Shown in pieces: positions 37,833 through 49,763 of a stretch of DNA of 64,000 nt (its first letter is position 1; every line of letters begins with the position of its first letter). Origin of the DNA: Mycobacterium lepraemurium (GTDB lineage Bacteria > Actinomycetota > Actinomycetes > Mycobacteriales > Mycobacteriaceae); NCBI GenBank assembly GCA_002291465.1, contig CP021238.1:2914001-2978000 (forward strand), written 5' to 3'. The notes under the pieces are model-generated. The model did not search any database and was not told the DNA's origin. It was given only the letters and a program-made list of their open reading frames with translations. Position numbers and translations under genes: made by a program.

Positions 37833-40428
37833 CCAGGCCCAGCTCGTTGCCGGCGGCCAGCATCGGATGCCGGGGCAGTACCCGCACCGTGTAGCCGACC
37901 GACCCGGCCAGCGGCAGCGGCGTCGTCGTCGAGAAGACCTGGTTGCCGCCCTCGGCCGTACCGGCGTACGACATCTCGACGGTGACCGGCCCGAGCAGCG
38001 CATCGCTGCCGTCCACCCGGCCCACCACCGCCTCGACGGCGACCTCGTCGGGCGCCAGCCCGCCCAGCGCCACGGTGGCGGTCAGGGTGAGCTTGGAGCC
38101 AAGCACCGGGCTGTCGGGCAGGCCGGTGCTGTCCACGTCGGTGATCACGATGTTGGGCCATGCCTCTTCGGCGCGCCGGCGATAGGCGGCCAGCTCCCGG
38201 GCGGCGCCGAACTCGGCGCCGCCGGTCGCCCCCTCGACCGGTCCGATCGTCCGACGCCACGACTGCGCAGCCGGCGTGTAGTACTGCTCGACGTAGTCGC
38301 GCACCATCCGCGACGCCAGCACCTTCGGGCCAAGCGTCTGCAGGGTGTGGCGCACCATCTCGATCCAGCGCGGCGGCACCCCGCGCTCGTCGCGTTCGTA
38401 GAACTTCGGCGCCACCGCTTCCTCGAGCAGCCGGTAGAGCGCCCCGGATTCCAGGTCGTCGCGGCGTTGCTCGTCGGACACACCGTCGGCAGACGGGATC
38501 TCCCACCCGTTTTCGCCGTCGTACCACTCGTCCCACCAGCCGTCGCGGATGGACAGGTTCAGCCCGCCGTTCAGCGCGCTCTTCATCCCCGAGGTGCCGC
38601 AGGCCTCCAGCGGCCGCAGCGGATTGTTCAACCAGACGTCGCAACCCCAGTACAGCAGCCGCGCCATCGACATGTCGTAGTCGGGCAGGAAGGCGATGCG
38701 GTGGCGCACCTCGGGCCGGTCGGCGAAGCGCACCACCTGCTGGATCAACGCCTTGCCGCCGTCGTCGGCCGGGTGGGATTTGCCGGCCACGATCAACTGG
38801 ATCGGCCGCTGTTCGTCGAGCAGCAACTGCTGCAGCCGGTCGGGGTCGCGCAGCATCAACGTCAGCCGCTTGTACGTCGGCACCCGCCGGGCGAACCCGA
38901 TGGTCAACACGTCGGGATCGAAAGCCGTTTCGATCCAGCCCAATTCGGCGTATGTGGCGCCGCGTTCCAGCCATGAGCGGCGCAGCCGCTGCCGCACGTC
39001 CTCGACGAGCAACGACCTCAGCTGGCAGCGGATCCCCCACAGATGGCCGGCGTCGACCTGCTGCACCCGCAGCCACACGCCCGGGTCTCTGAACGAATCC
39101 GACCCCGCCAGTTCGTAACCCAGCTGCAGCCACTGCGGGGCCGCCCAGGTGTGCGCGTGCACACCGTTGGTGATCGAACCGATCGGCACCTCGTTGCTGT
39201 CGAAGTCCGGCCACAGCTCGTTGAACATGGCCCGGCTCACCCGGCCGTGCAACAACGACACACCGTTGGCCCGCTGGGCCAGGCGCAGACCCATGTGCGC
39301 CATGTTGAATTTCGTCGGATCGTCCTCGGCGCCGAGCGCCAGGATGCGGGCGGTCGGCACCCTCGGCAGCAGCACGGGCGCTCCCGCCGCGTCGTCGGCG
39401 TGGTCGTCGAAGTACAGCTGCACCATGTCGATGGGGAACCGGTCGATGCCGGCCGGCACCGGTGTGTGCGTGGTGAACACCGTGCTGGATCGCACCACCG
39501 CCAGTGCGGTGTCGAAGTCCAACCCCGAACCCGTCATCAGCTCGCGGATGCGCTCGACTCCGAGGAAGCCGGCGTGGCCCTCGTTCATGTGGAACACCTC
39601 GGGTTCGGGCAGCCCGTGGATCGCGGTGTAGGCGCGGATCGCCCGCACCCCGCCGATGCCTGCCAGGATCTCCTGTCGCATCCGATGCTCCTGATCGCCC
39701 CCGTACAGACGGTCGGTGACGCCGCGCAGGTCGTGCTCGTTCTCGGGCACATCGGAATCCAGCAGCAGCAGCGGCACCCGCCCCACCTGGGCCACCCAGA
39801 TGCGGGCGTGCAGCTGCGCGGAGTCGGGCAGCGTCAACTCGACCAAGGCGGGATCGCCGGTGGCGTCGGTCAGCAGCCGCAACGGCAACCCCTGGGGGTC
39901 CAGCGCCGGGTAGTTCTCGTGCTGCCAGCCGTCGGCGGTCAACGACTGCCGGAAGTAGCCGGAGCGGTAGTACAAGCCCACCGCCACCAGCGGCACACCT
40001 AGATCCGACGCGGACTTCAGGTGGTCGCCGGCGAGGATCCCCAGCCCGCCGGAGTAGTTGGGCAGCACCTCGGCGACGCCGAACTCCATCGAGAAGTAGG
40101 CGATGGCCGCCGACATCTGCGCCCCCTGGTCCTGCTGCTGGTACCACAGCGGGCGGCTCAGGTAGTCGTTCAGGTCGGCGGTCAGCTCGTCGAGCCGGCC
40201 CAGGAACGTCTCGTCGACCGCCAATTCGTCCAGCCGCGCCGGTTTGACCGCGCCCAGCAACGCCACCGGGTCGCTGCCGCAGCGCTGCCACAGCTCGGGA
40301 TCGATGCTTGCGAAGAGGTCCTGAGTGGGCTTGTCCCACGACCAGCGCAGGTTGGTCGACAGCTGGTCCAGCGCAGCCAGACGCTCGGGCAGATGAGCAC
40401 GGACGGTAAACCGGCGGAGGGCTTTCAC
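37816..40428 (-). CDS. glgP: alpha-glucan phosphorylase
   Basis: An 870-residue PLP enzyme that releases glucose-1-phosphate from alpha-1,4-glucan, or in mycobacteria may act on maltosaccharides in the glucan cycle. It begins MKALRRFTVRAHLPERLAAL. EFGVAEVLPNYSGGLGILAG is the conserved glycine-rich region and LEACGTSGMKSALNGGLNLS carries the PLP-binding Lys (about residue 616). Length is close to Rv1328 (863). Divergent from glgE. Entirely open over 870 codons. Confidence 0.92.
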   Translation of the reverse strand: MKALRRFTVRAHLPERLAALDQLSTNLRWSWDKPTQDLFASIDPELWQRCGSDPVALLGAVKPARLDELAVDETFLGRLDELTADLNDYLSRPLWYQQQDQGAQMSAAIAYFSMEFGVAEVLPNYSGGLGILAGDHLKSASDLGVPLVAVGLYYRSGYFRQSLTADGWQHENYPALDPQGLPLRLLTDATGDPALVELTLPDSAQLHARIWVAQVGRVPLLLLDSDVPENEHDLRGVTDRLYGGDQEHRMRQEILAGIGGVRAIRAYTAIHGLPEPEVFHMNEGHAGFLGVERIRELMTGSGLDFDTALAVVRSSTVFTTHTPVPAGIDRFPIDMVQLYFDDHADDAAGAPVLLPRVPTARILALGAEDDPTKFNMAHMGLRLAQRANGVSLLHGRVSRAMFNELWPDFDSNEVPIGSITNGVHAHTWAAPQWLQLGYELAGSDSFRDPGVWLRVQQVDAGHLWGIRCQLRSLLVEDVRQRLRRSWLERGATYAELGWIETAFDPDVLTIGFARRVPTYKRLTLMLRDPDRLQQLLLDEQRPIQLIVAGKSHPADDGGKALIQQVVRFADRPEVRHRIAFLPDYDMSMARLLYWGCDVWLNNPLRPLEACGTSGMKSALNGGLNLSIRDGWWDEWYDGENGWEIPSADGVSDEQRRDDLESGALYRLLEEAVAPKFYERDERGVPPRWIEMVRHTLQTLGPKVLASRMVRDYVEQYYTPAAQSWRRTIGPVEGATGGAEFGAARELAAYRRRAEEAWPNIVITDVDSTGLPDSPVLGSKLTLTATVALGGLAPDEVAVEAVVGRVDGSDALLGPVTVEMSYAGTAEGGNQVFSTTTPLPLAGSVGYTVRVLPRHPMLAAGNELGLVTLAR

Positions 40429-40733
40429 GCGTCCCTACCTTACTGAGGTTCCCGGCCCGCGCACGGCGGCGGGAAAACACCGCTGCCGTGCGCCTGCGTT
40501 TGCTTTTCAGTGGCGGGGGTGTGACCGGAGACTAGGGTGGGTACCGGATAGTTATCGGGGTCGCGACGATGCTTCCCCACCCAGAAAGTTCCCCACCACA
40601 GGAAGTTTCCCGACGAGCGGCATTCCGCACGGAGCACACCGCGGGTGGGCCGCCCACAATCGGAAACCCCCGGTGCCGACTGCGAACCGCCAGGCGGGCG
40701 CGAAGGACCCGGGCAGATCGGAACGGAGTGTTG
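40429..40733. other. glgP-glgE divergent intergenic region
   Basis: About 305 bases with no gene between the divergent glgP and glgE starts. It should hold both promoters; GGATAGTTATCGG near 40547 is a plausible minus-10 type element. An open frame in register with glgE begins at 40569, but its composition is unlike the GlgE N-terminus. Confidence 0.4.
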
Positions 40734-42818
40734 GTGCCCGGTCGTGTCGAGATCGATAACGTCCAGCCGGTCGTCTCCTGTGGGACATATCCCGCCAAGG
40801 CCGTCGTCGGCGAGGTGGTGCCGGTCAGCGCCTCGGTGTGGCGCGAGGGACACGAGGCGGTGGCCGCGACGCTGGTGGTGCGCTACCTGGGACCGGCCTA
40901 TACGCCGGTGACCGAGACGCGCCGGGTCAAGGCGGTGCAGGCACCGATCGCCGACCGCGAAGGCAGGGTCGACCAGCAACGGATCAAGCCGCTGTCACTG
41001 CCGATGACGATGGGCCCCGAACCCTACGTCTTCCACGGTCAGTTCACCCCGGACCAGGTCGGATTGTGGACCTTCCGGGTGGACGGCTGGGGCGACCCGA
41101 TCCACTCCTGGCGGCACGGGCTGGCCGCCAAGCTGGACGCCGGCCAGGGCGAGACGGAGCTGTCCAACGATCTGCTGGTCGGCGCGGAGCTGTTCGAGCG
41201 CGCCGCCACGGGTGTGCCGCGCACCCGGCGCGAACCGCTGCTGGCCACCGCGGCCGCGCTGCGCACCGCCGGGGACCCGGTAACCCGGACGGCGCTGGCG
41301 CTGGCGCCGGAAATCGAGGAGATCCTGGCGGAGTATCCGCTGCGCGATCTGCTGACCCGCGGCGAGCAGTACAGGGTCTGGGTGGATCGGCCGCTGGCCC
41401 GCTTCGGCTCCTGGTATGCGATGTTCCCCCGCTCGACCGGAGGCTGGGACGACGACGGCAACCCCGTGCACGGCACCTTCGCGACGGCGGCCGCGGCGCT
41501 ACCGCGCATCGCGGCGATGGGCTTCGACGTCGTCTACCTGCCGCCGATCCATCCCATCGGGATGGTATATCGCAAGGGGCGCAACAACTCTCCCACCACC
41601 GGCCCGACGGATGTGGGCTCGCCGTGGGCGATCGGCAGCGACGAGGGCGGCCACGACGCCGTCCACCCGGATCTGGGCACCATCGAGGATTTCGACGCGT
41701 TCGTCGCCCGGGCCCGCGAGCTGGGCATGGAGGTGGCGCTCGACCTGGCGCTGCAATGCGCGCCGGATCATCCGTGGGCGCGCGAGCACCGTAACTGGTT
41801 CACCGAATTGCCGGACGGCACCATCGCTTACGCGGAGAACCCACCCAAGAAATACCAGGACATCTATCCGCTCAACTTCGACAACGACCCGGCCGGTCTC
41901 TACGACGAGGTGCTGCGGGTGGTCCGGCACTGGATCGACCACGGCGTCAAGTTCTTTCGCGTCGACAACCCGCACACCAAACCGCCGGACTTCTGGGCCT
42001 GGCTGATCGCCGCGGTCAAGGGCATCGATCCCGATGTGCTGTTCCTGTCCGAGGCCTTCACCCCGCCGGTCCGGCAATACGGGCTGGCCAAACTGGGCTT
42101 CACCCAGTCCTACACGTACTTCACCTGGCGCACCGCGAAGTGGGAGCTGACCGAGTTCGGCAACGATATCGCCGCGCTGGCCGATTTCCGCCGGCCCAAC
42201 GTGTTCGTCAACACCCCCGACATCCTGCACGCCATCCTGCAGCACAACGGTCCGGGGATGTTCGCCATCCGCGCGGTGCTGGCCGCCACGATGGGCCCGG
42301 CCTGGGGGGTGTACTCGGGCTACGAACTGTTCGAGCACCACGCGGTGCGCGAGGGCAGCGAGGAGTACCTGAACTCCGAGAAGTACGAACTGCGGCCCCG
42401 CGATTTCCCCGGCGCGCTCGCAGAGGGAAGGTCGCTCGAGCCATTCATCACGCAGCTCAACACGATTCGGCGGCTCCACCCCGCGCTGCAACAGCTGCGC
42501 ACCATCCATTTCCACGGCGTGGACAACGACGCGCTGCTCGCCTACAGCAAGTTCGACCCGGCCACCGGCGACTGCGTGCTGGTGGTGGTGACACTCAACG
42601 CATTCGCCCCCGAGGAAGCGACGCTGTTTTTAGACATGGCGGCATTGGGTATGGAGCCTTACGAGCGCTTTTGGGTGCGCGACGAGATCACCGACCAGGA
42701 ATTCCAGTGGGGGCAGGCCAATTACGTTCGCATCGACCCGGCGCAGGCGGTCGCTCACGTCATCAACATGCCGCTCATCCCCGATGAGGATCGAATGACC
42801 TTGCTACGCAGGCGCTGA
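40734..42818 (+). CDS. glgE: alpha-1,4-glucan:maltose-1-phosphate maltosyltransferase
   Basis: A 694-residue GH13_3 enzyme elongating alpha-glucan from maltose-1-phosphate; in M. tuberculosis its loss is lethal through maltose-1-phosphate build-up. [36 protein letters not shown] (nucleophile Asp, about residue 410), LFLSEAFT (acid/base Glu) and [12 protein letters not shown] (third carboxylate) are in place. GTG 40734 is chosen for the CGGAG 6 bases upstream; GTG 40728 is also possible. M. tuberculosis GlgE is a few residues longer. Followed after 34 bases by glgB. Intact. Confidence 0.93.
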   Translation: MPGRVEIDNVQPVVSCGTYPAKAVVGEVVPVSASVWREGHEAVAATLVVRYLGPAYTPVTETRRVKAVQAPIADREGRVDQQRIKPLSLPMTMGPEPYVFHGQFTPDQVGLWTFRVDGWGDPIHSWRHGLAAKLDAGQGETELSNDLLVGAELFERAATGVPRTRREPLLATAAALRTAGDPVTRTALALAPEIEEILAEYPLRDLLTRGEQYRVWVDRPLARFGSWYAMFPRSTGGWDDDGNPVHGTFATAAAALPRIAAMGFDVVYLPPIHPIGMVYRKGRNNSPTTGPTDVGSPWAIGSDEGGHDAVHPDLGTIEDFDAFVARARELGMEVALDLALQCAPDHPWAREHRNWFTELPDGTIAYAENPPKKYQDIYPLNFDNDPAGLYDEVLRVVRHWIDHGVKFFRVDNPHTKPPDFWAWLIAAVKGIDPDVLFLSEAFTPPVRQYGLAKLGFTQSYTYFTWRTAKWELTEFGNDIAALADFRRPNVFVNTPDILHAILQHNGPGMFAIRAVLAATMGPAWGVYSGYELFEHHAVREGSEEYLNSEKYELRPRDFPGALAEGRSLEPFITQLNTIRRLHPALQQLRTIHFHGVDNDALLAYSKFDPATGDCVLVVVTLNAFAPEEATLFLDMAALGMEPYERFWVRDEITDQEFQWGQANYVRIDPAQAVAHVINMPLIPDEDRMTLLRRR

Positions 42819-42852
42819 ACGCACGACGAAACGGACTGGAGGTGAAAGGGAC

Positions 42853-45048
<2,196 letters not shown>

Positions 45049-45073
45049 CCCGCAACGACTTTCGCGAGCGCGC

Positions 45074-45985
45074 TTAATACAGCGCGTTGGCCAGGTTGCG
45101 CCGTCCGGCCACGACCTCGGGGTCGGCCGGATCGAACAGGTCGAACAGCTCGACCAGCCGGGTCCGCACCCGGGCCCGGTCGTCGCCGGATGTGTTGCGC
45201 ACCAAAGCAATCAGGCGGTCGAACGCGGTGCAGACGTCCTGGTTGAGGATCTGCACATCGGCGGCCGCGAAGGCGGCGTCGATGTCGCCCGGCGCGGCAT
45301 CGGCGACGGCGACGGCGTCCGGGCGCTGCGCGGTGGCGCGGGTGAGAAAGTCGACCTGGCGGATGGCGCCCTTGGCCTCCGCGCTGCCCGGGTTGGCATC
45401 CAGGATCGCCTGATACGACGCCCGGGCCGCCTCGAAGTCGCCGGCCTCCAGCTGTTGACGGGCCGCGGCCAGCTCGGGGTCGACCGCCTCGGATTCCGCG
45501 GAACCCGTTGCGCCCTTGAGCTTCCCGGCGGTCGCCGAAAGGATCTGATCGAGCCAGCCGCGCAACTGGTCGGCCGGCTGCATGCCCTGGAAGCTCGAGA
45601 TCGGCTGCCCGGCAGCCAGTGCCACCACGGTCGGAACGGCATCCACCCCGAATATCTGGGCCACCCGGGGCGCCACGTCCACGTTGACGGTGGCCAACGA
45701 CCACTTGCCGTTGTCCTGGGCGGCCAATCCGGACAGCGTGTCGAGCAGCTGGACACACGCGTCGCTGCGCGGTGACCACAGCAGCACCACCACCAGCACT
45801 TCCTCGGACCGAATCAGCACCTCGGCCTCGAAATTGGCCTCGGTGACCGCGCTGATGCCGGGACCACCGTTGGCCGGCGCGGCCCCGCCGGCCGGGCCAC
45901 TCGCCGCCTGGGCCCGCTGCTTGAGACCGGAAAGATCGACGGCCCCGGCCAGGGCGGGGCCGATGGAAGGTCGTGGACGTGTCAC
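45074..45985 (-). CDS. thioredoxin-fold protein with tetratricopeptide tail (Rv1324-like)
   Basis: A 303-residue protein: low-complexity N-terminus, a thioredoxin fold (VLVVVLLWSPRSDACVQLLD, then VNVDVAPRVAQIFGVDAVPT with the cis-Pro), then helical repeats (ARQQLEAGDFEAARASYQAI). The active-site pair is degenerate: a single Cys in SDAC, not Cys-x-x-Cys, as in CnoX/YbbN holdase chaperones. A chaperone role is therefore more likely than disulfide reduction. Convergent with glgB. Intact. Confidence 0.85.
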   Translation of the reverse strand: MTRPRPSIGPALAGAVDLSGLKQRAQAASGPAGGAAPANGGPGISAVTEANFEAEVLIRSEEVLVVVLLWSPRSDACVQLLDTLSGLAAQDNGKWSLATVNVDVAPRVAQIFGVDAVPTVVALAAGQPISSFQGMQPADQLRGWLDQILSATAGKLKGATGSAESEAVDPELAAARQQLEAGDFEAARASYQAILDANPGSAEAKGAIRQVDFLTRATAQRPDAVAVADAAPGDIDAAFAAADVQILNQDVCTAFDRLIALVRNTSGDDRARVRTRLVELFDLFDPADPEVVAGRRNLANALY

Positions 45986-46071
45986 GTCGTCAAGTTTGGC
46001 ATGCGCATCGGCAACCGCTCCACCCGGTGGCGACGGCGCGCAGGCACCGGCCCGGCCGCAGCGAAAGTACC

Positions 46072-46095
46072 CGAAAAAGCCCCGAAAAAGGGGCG
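46072..46095 (-). terminator. intrinsic terminator after fadA4
   Basis: On the minus strand GCCCC-TTTTTC-GGGGC forms a five-pair hairpin followed at once by TTTTTC, about 80 bases beyond the fadA4 stop. A stem plus T-run is uncommon in mycobacteria. Confidence 0.55.
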
Positions 46096-46175
46096 TGATC
46101 GGCCGATATTACGAAGATCACACTTCGTCGCGGCGGGCGAACGCCAGCAACCTCGGCGAACGCCGCGACCGCTGG

Positions 46176-47357
46176 CTAACCCGCCCGCAGAATCAGCGCG
46201 TCGCCCTGCCCGCCGGCCCCGCACAGGGCCGCGACCGCGTAGCCCAAGCCGCGCCGCGACAATTCCAGCGCGGCATGCAGGGTGATCCGCGCCCCCGACA
46301 TCCCGATCGGGTGCCCGACCGCGATCGCACCGCCGTTGACGTTGACGATGTCGGGATTCACGCCGAGTTCGCGGGTCGAGGCCAGCGCCACGGCCGCAAA
46401 CGCCTCGTTGATCTCCACCACGTCGAGCTGGTCGACCGAGATGCCCTCGCGGCCGAGCGCCTTCTTGATGGCGTTGGCCGGCTGCGACTGCAGGGTGGAG
46501 TCCGGACCGGCGACCACCCCGTGCGCACCGATCTCGGCCAGCCAGCTCAGCCCGAGCTGCTGGGCCTTCGCCTTGCTCATCACGACCACCGCGGCCGCGC
46601 CGTCGGAGATCTGCGAGGCCGACCCGGCGGCGATGGTGCCGTCCTTGCGGAACGCCGGCTTGAGGCCGACCAGCGACTCGGCGGTGGTGTTGGCCCGGAT
46701 GCCCTCGTCCTCGGTGAACTGCAGCGGATCGCCCTTGCGCTGCGGGATGTTCACCGGCACCACCTCGTCGGTGAACACGCCGTCTTTCCACGCCGCGGCC
46801 GCCCGCTGATGCGACCGTGCGACGTACTGGTGCTGCTCTTCGCAGGTGAACTTGTCGACGTCGTTGCGCTGCTCGGTGAGCGCGCCCATCGGCTGGCCGG
46901 TGAATACGTCGTGCAGGCCGCCGTAGGCCATGTGGTCCAGGACCGTCACGTCGCCGTACTTGTAGCCCGCGCGGCTATCCATCAGCAGGTGCGGCGCCTT
47001 GGTCATCGACTCCTGACCGCCGGCCACCACCACGTCGAACTCTCCGGCGCGAATCAGCTGGTCGGCCAGGACGATGGCGTCGATCCCGGACAGACACATC
47101 TTGTTGATGCTCAACTCCGGCACGTCCCAGCCGATGCCGGCCGCCACGGCCGCCTGCCGGGCCGGCATCTGACCGGCCCCGGCCGTCAATACCTACCCTA
47201 TGATCACGTACTCGACCAGGTCGGCCGGGACGTTGGCCTTCTCCAGCGCGCCGGCGATGGCGATGGCACCCAGGTCGCTGGCGGAGAAATCCTTCAGCGA
47301 ACCCATCAGCTTGCCGATGGGTGTCCGCGCTCCAGCAACGATCACCGACGTCGTCAT
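46176..47357 (-). pseudogene. fadA4: acetyl-CoA acetyltransferase FadA4 with internal TAG
   Basis: A 393-codon thiolase frame intact but for TAG at 47193-47195 (codon 55), in [19 protein letters not shown]. Thiolases have Gln there, so CAG to TAG. Downstream motifs are perfect: [11 protein letters not shown] (nucleophile Cys), [23 protein letters not shown] (His), [12 protein letters not shown] (second Cys). Restart at an internal codon would lack the first strand and helix of the fold. Position between the Rv1324-like and epimerase genes matches Rv1323. Confidence 0.88.
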
Positions 47358-47438
47358 GACTCTCTCCTCAGGCCTGCTAATGCTTCCCGGGGGCCTCCCG
47401 GAGAAGCGCAATCTTTGCCGTCAGGTTACCGTTATGAG

Positions 47439-47854
47439 ATGACGACCGATCAAGTTGACGCCCGTCAGGTCCTGGCCACCGCGCTGGTGACGGCGATCGA
47501 TCACGTCGGCATCGCAGTCGCCGACCTGGACGAGGCAATCGCACGAGGAAGTCAACGAGGAGCAGGGAATCCGCGAGGCAATGCTGGCCGTGCGGGGTGC
47601 CCCGGTGGGCACCGCGCAGCTGCAGCTGATGGCCCCGATCGACGATTCCTCGACCATCGCGAAGTTCCTGGACAAGCGCGGACCGGGCATCCAGCAGATG
47701 GCGATGCGGGTCAGCGACCTGGACACCATGATCGAGCGGCTCCGCGAGCAAGGCATGCGGCTGATCTACGACGCACCGGGTCGCGGCAAACTCGCGGATC
47801 AACTTCATCCACCCCAAGGACGCCGGCGGCGTGCTCATCGAGCCGGCCGCCTGA
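47439..47854 (+). pseudogene. mce: methylmalonyl-CoA epimerase with internal deletion
   Basis: Glyoxalase-fold epimerase of the propionyl-CoA/methylmalonyl-CoA route. ATG 47439 gives MTTDQVDARQVLATALVTAI then DHVGIAVADLDEAIA (metal His). There, about a dozen residues are missing before EEVNEEQGIREAMLAVRGAP, and the frame changes near 47535. A second frame change near 47780 precedes SRINFIHPKDAGGVLIE. The end (IEPAA) also looks a few residues short. Divergent from fadA4. Non-functional. Confidence 0.85.
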
Positions 47855-47864
47855 GCCGTCGGGT

Positions 47865-48161
47865 TCACGACCACTTCCGGGTGGGGCCGCGGGTGGCGCG
47901 GTGCGCCCAGCAGCCGGTGTGCCAGTGCCGGCGGTCCTCCGCTCCCCCGAGCGTCGGCTCGACCGGCCATACCACCAGATGTGCTGCGCCCGAGCGGATT
48001 TTGTGATCGCAGCCGGGGCACCGGTAGGTCTTGACGGCACGCGCCGCCGCCATGGGACGGACCTCGTAGTCATGCCCGTCGTGCCCGGCTTCCACCCGGC
48101 GCAGTGCCGGCGGCGGCCCGAGCGGCCGTTGCCGGCGGGGCGTTGTGCGGCGCCGAGCCAT
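47865..48161 (-). CDS. Rv1322-like small zinc-ribbon-type protein
   Basis: A 98-residue basic protein, the same length as Rv1322 of M. tuberculosis and in the same place next to the epimerase gene. AVKTYRCPGCDHKIRSGAAH has a Cys-x-x-Cys knuckle, and DRRHWHTGCWAHR supplies further His/Cys, suggesting a single bound zinc. N-terminus is Arg/Pro-rich. Function unknown; nucleic-acid or ribosome binding is plausible. Its start is 15 bases from the IS element. Intact. Confidence 0.75.
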   Translation of the reverse strand: MARRRTTPRRQRPLGPPPALRRVEAGHDGHDYEVRPMAAARAVKTYRCPGCDHKIRSGAAHLVVWPVEPTLGGAEDRRHWHTGCWAHRATRGPTRKWS

Positions 48162-48176
48162 GCGCCCAGTCTAGCA

Positions 48177-49303
48177 GTGTCCTGAGTTATTAATTGCAGT
48201 CTAGTTGTTAAACTGGGTTGTGCCGACGTCTCACGCCGCCGAGATTGTGTTGACCGCTGACGAGCTGGCCGAGTTGGAGGGGTGGGAGCGGTACTGCACG
48301 AGTGCAGCTGGATTGGCGATGCGGGCGCGAATTGTGTTGGCAGCCGCCGATGGTGGCTCGAACACCGAGCTTGCCGACCGGTTGGAAATGTCGATCACCA
48401 CGGTGCGACGTTGGCGTAATCGGTTCGCTGAGCGACGCCTGGACGGGTTGGTCGATGAACCCCGTCCGGGTCGACCACGAGTCGTCGGCGATGACCGGAT
48501 CGAGGCGTTAATCGCCGCAACTTTGGAGACCACCCCGCCGGATGCCACGCACTAGTCGACGCGCTCGATGGCGTCTCATTTGGGGTTGAGCCAGTCCATG
48601 GTGTCGCGGGTGTGGCGTGTGTTCGGACCGGCTTCGCATAAACAGGATTCCTGGAAGCTGTCCAAAGATCCGTTGTTCGTGGCCAAGGTTCATGACGTCG
48701 TGGGCCTCTATCTCAATCCACCCGAACGGGCCTTGGTGCTGTGCGTAGACGAGAAAACCCAGATCCAAGCGCTCAACCGCACCCAGCCGGTCTTTCCGAT
48801 GCTGCCCGGCACCCCGCAGCGCGCGCTAGCCATGACTACGTCCGCCACGGCACGTCGAGTCTGTACGCCGCCCTCGATCTCACGACCGGCAAGGTCATCG
48901 GCGCCCTGCACTCTCGTCATCGGGCCACAGAGTTCCTGGCGTTCTCAAAAAGATCGATGCCGAAGTCCCCGACGACCTCGACGTGCACCTGGTACTCGAC
49001 AACGCCTCGACGCACAAGACCCCAGCGGTAAAGCGTTGGCTAACACACCATCCCAGATTCATTCTGCACTTCACCCCGACCAGTTCCTCATGGCTTAACC
49101 TCGTCGAACGATGGTTCGCCGAGCTGACCACCAAAAAACTGCGCCGCGGCACCCACACCTCAGTCCGCCAACTCAACACCGACATCCGCGCCTGGATCGA
49201 CACCTGAAACGACAACCCCCGCCCCTACCTCTGGACCAAGACCGCCGACCAAATCCTGACCAGCATCGCCAACAACTGCACCCAAATTAATGACTCAAAA
49301 CAC
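48177..49303 (+). mobile_element. IS630-family insertion sequence (inactive)
   Basis: About 1.13 kb. Terminal inverted repeats: GTGTCCTGAGTTATTAATT at 48177 and the complement of 49285-49303 (GTGTTTTGAGTCATTAATT), 16 of 19 matching. IS630 elements duplicate TA. The right end is flanked by TA (49304-49305) but the left by CA (48175-48176), so the two flanks may not come from one insertion. The interior encodes a DDE transposase with four lesions. The element is AT-richer than its neighbours. Confidence 0.8.
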
Positions 49304-49306
49304 TAG
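48220..49306 (+). pseudogene. IS630-family DDE transposase, two stops and two frameshifts
   Basis: N-terminal helix-turn-helix SNTELADRLEMSITTVRRW, then TAG at 48553 (Trp expected before STRSMASHLGLS). First Asp in VLCVDEKTQIQAL. Frame losses near 48830 (before SHDYVRHGTSSLYAALDL) and near 48947. Second Asp in VHLVLDNASTHKT and Glu in SSWLNLVERWFAELT. TGA at 49202-49206 region where Trp fits (IDT*NDNPRPYLW). The natural stop TAG at 49304-49306 overlaps the flanking TA. Full length would be about 360 residues. Confidence 0.82.
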
Positions 49307-49763
49307 CGTCCCGCGACGACGTGCTGGCGTTCACCGGCGCCACCCTCACCGAGGACGTGTACGTGTACGGCAGCCCGGTTGTCGAGCTCGCGCACGGCGC
49401 CGACCATCCGCATGCGGATCTGTTCGTGCGGGTGAGCGAGGTCGACGCAGCGGGCCGGTCGCGCAACGTCACCGAGGCCTACCCGCCGCGGCAAAACCCA
49501 AGGCCGACAAGGTCGTCCGGCTCGAATTGGACGGCACGGCCCACCGCTTCCGGGCCGGCTCGCGCATCCGGCTGCTGATCGCCGGCAGCTGGTCACCGCG
49601 CTACGCGCACAATCTGGGCTCGGGCGAACCGGTGCTGACCACCCGGCGGTTCACCCCGGTCACCCACAGCGTGCGCTACGGGCGCTCCTGGCTGCTGCTG
49701 CCCGTCGGGCCGGCCGAGCCGTCAGCCGACGGCGTCGCGGACCCGGTCGGCGACGGCGGCTAA
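49307..49763 (+). pseudogene. C-terminal fragment of a CocE/NonD hydrolase
   Basis: Immediately beside the IS end the sequence reads SRDDVLAFTGATLTEDVYVY, then HADLFVRVSEVDAAGRSRNV. After a frame change near 49490 it continues KVVRLELDGTAHRFRAGSRI and NLGSGEPVLTTRRFTP. This is the jelly-roll C-terminal domain of X-Pro dipeptidyl-peptidase/CocE-type hydrolases. The catalytic alpha/beta-hydrolase half is absent from the window; on the other side of the IS lies an unrelated gene. The tail overlaps the DUF1802 gene convergently. Confidence 0.75.

Noticed and set aside
36340-38976. A single 878-codon plus-strand frame from dinG into glgP
   Set aside because: Only the first half is the dinG frame. 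Beyond about 37600 it is antisense to glgP and has no protein-like features.
37724-40480. A 918-codon minus-strand frame overlapping glgP
   Set aside because: Alternative-frame shadow; the glgP frame carries all catalytic motifs.
45582-48185. An 867-codon plus-strand frame spanning the thioredoxin-like gene, fadA4 and the epimerase
   Set aside because: It is antisense to two recognisable genes and only briefly coincides with the epimerase N-terminus.
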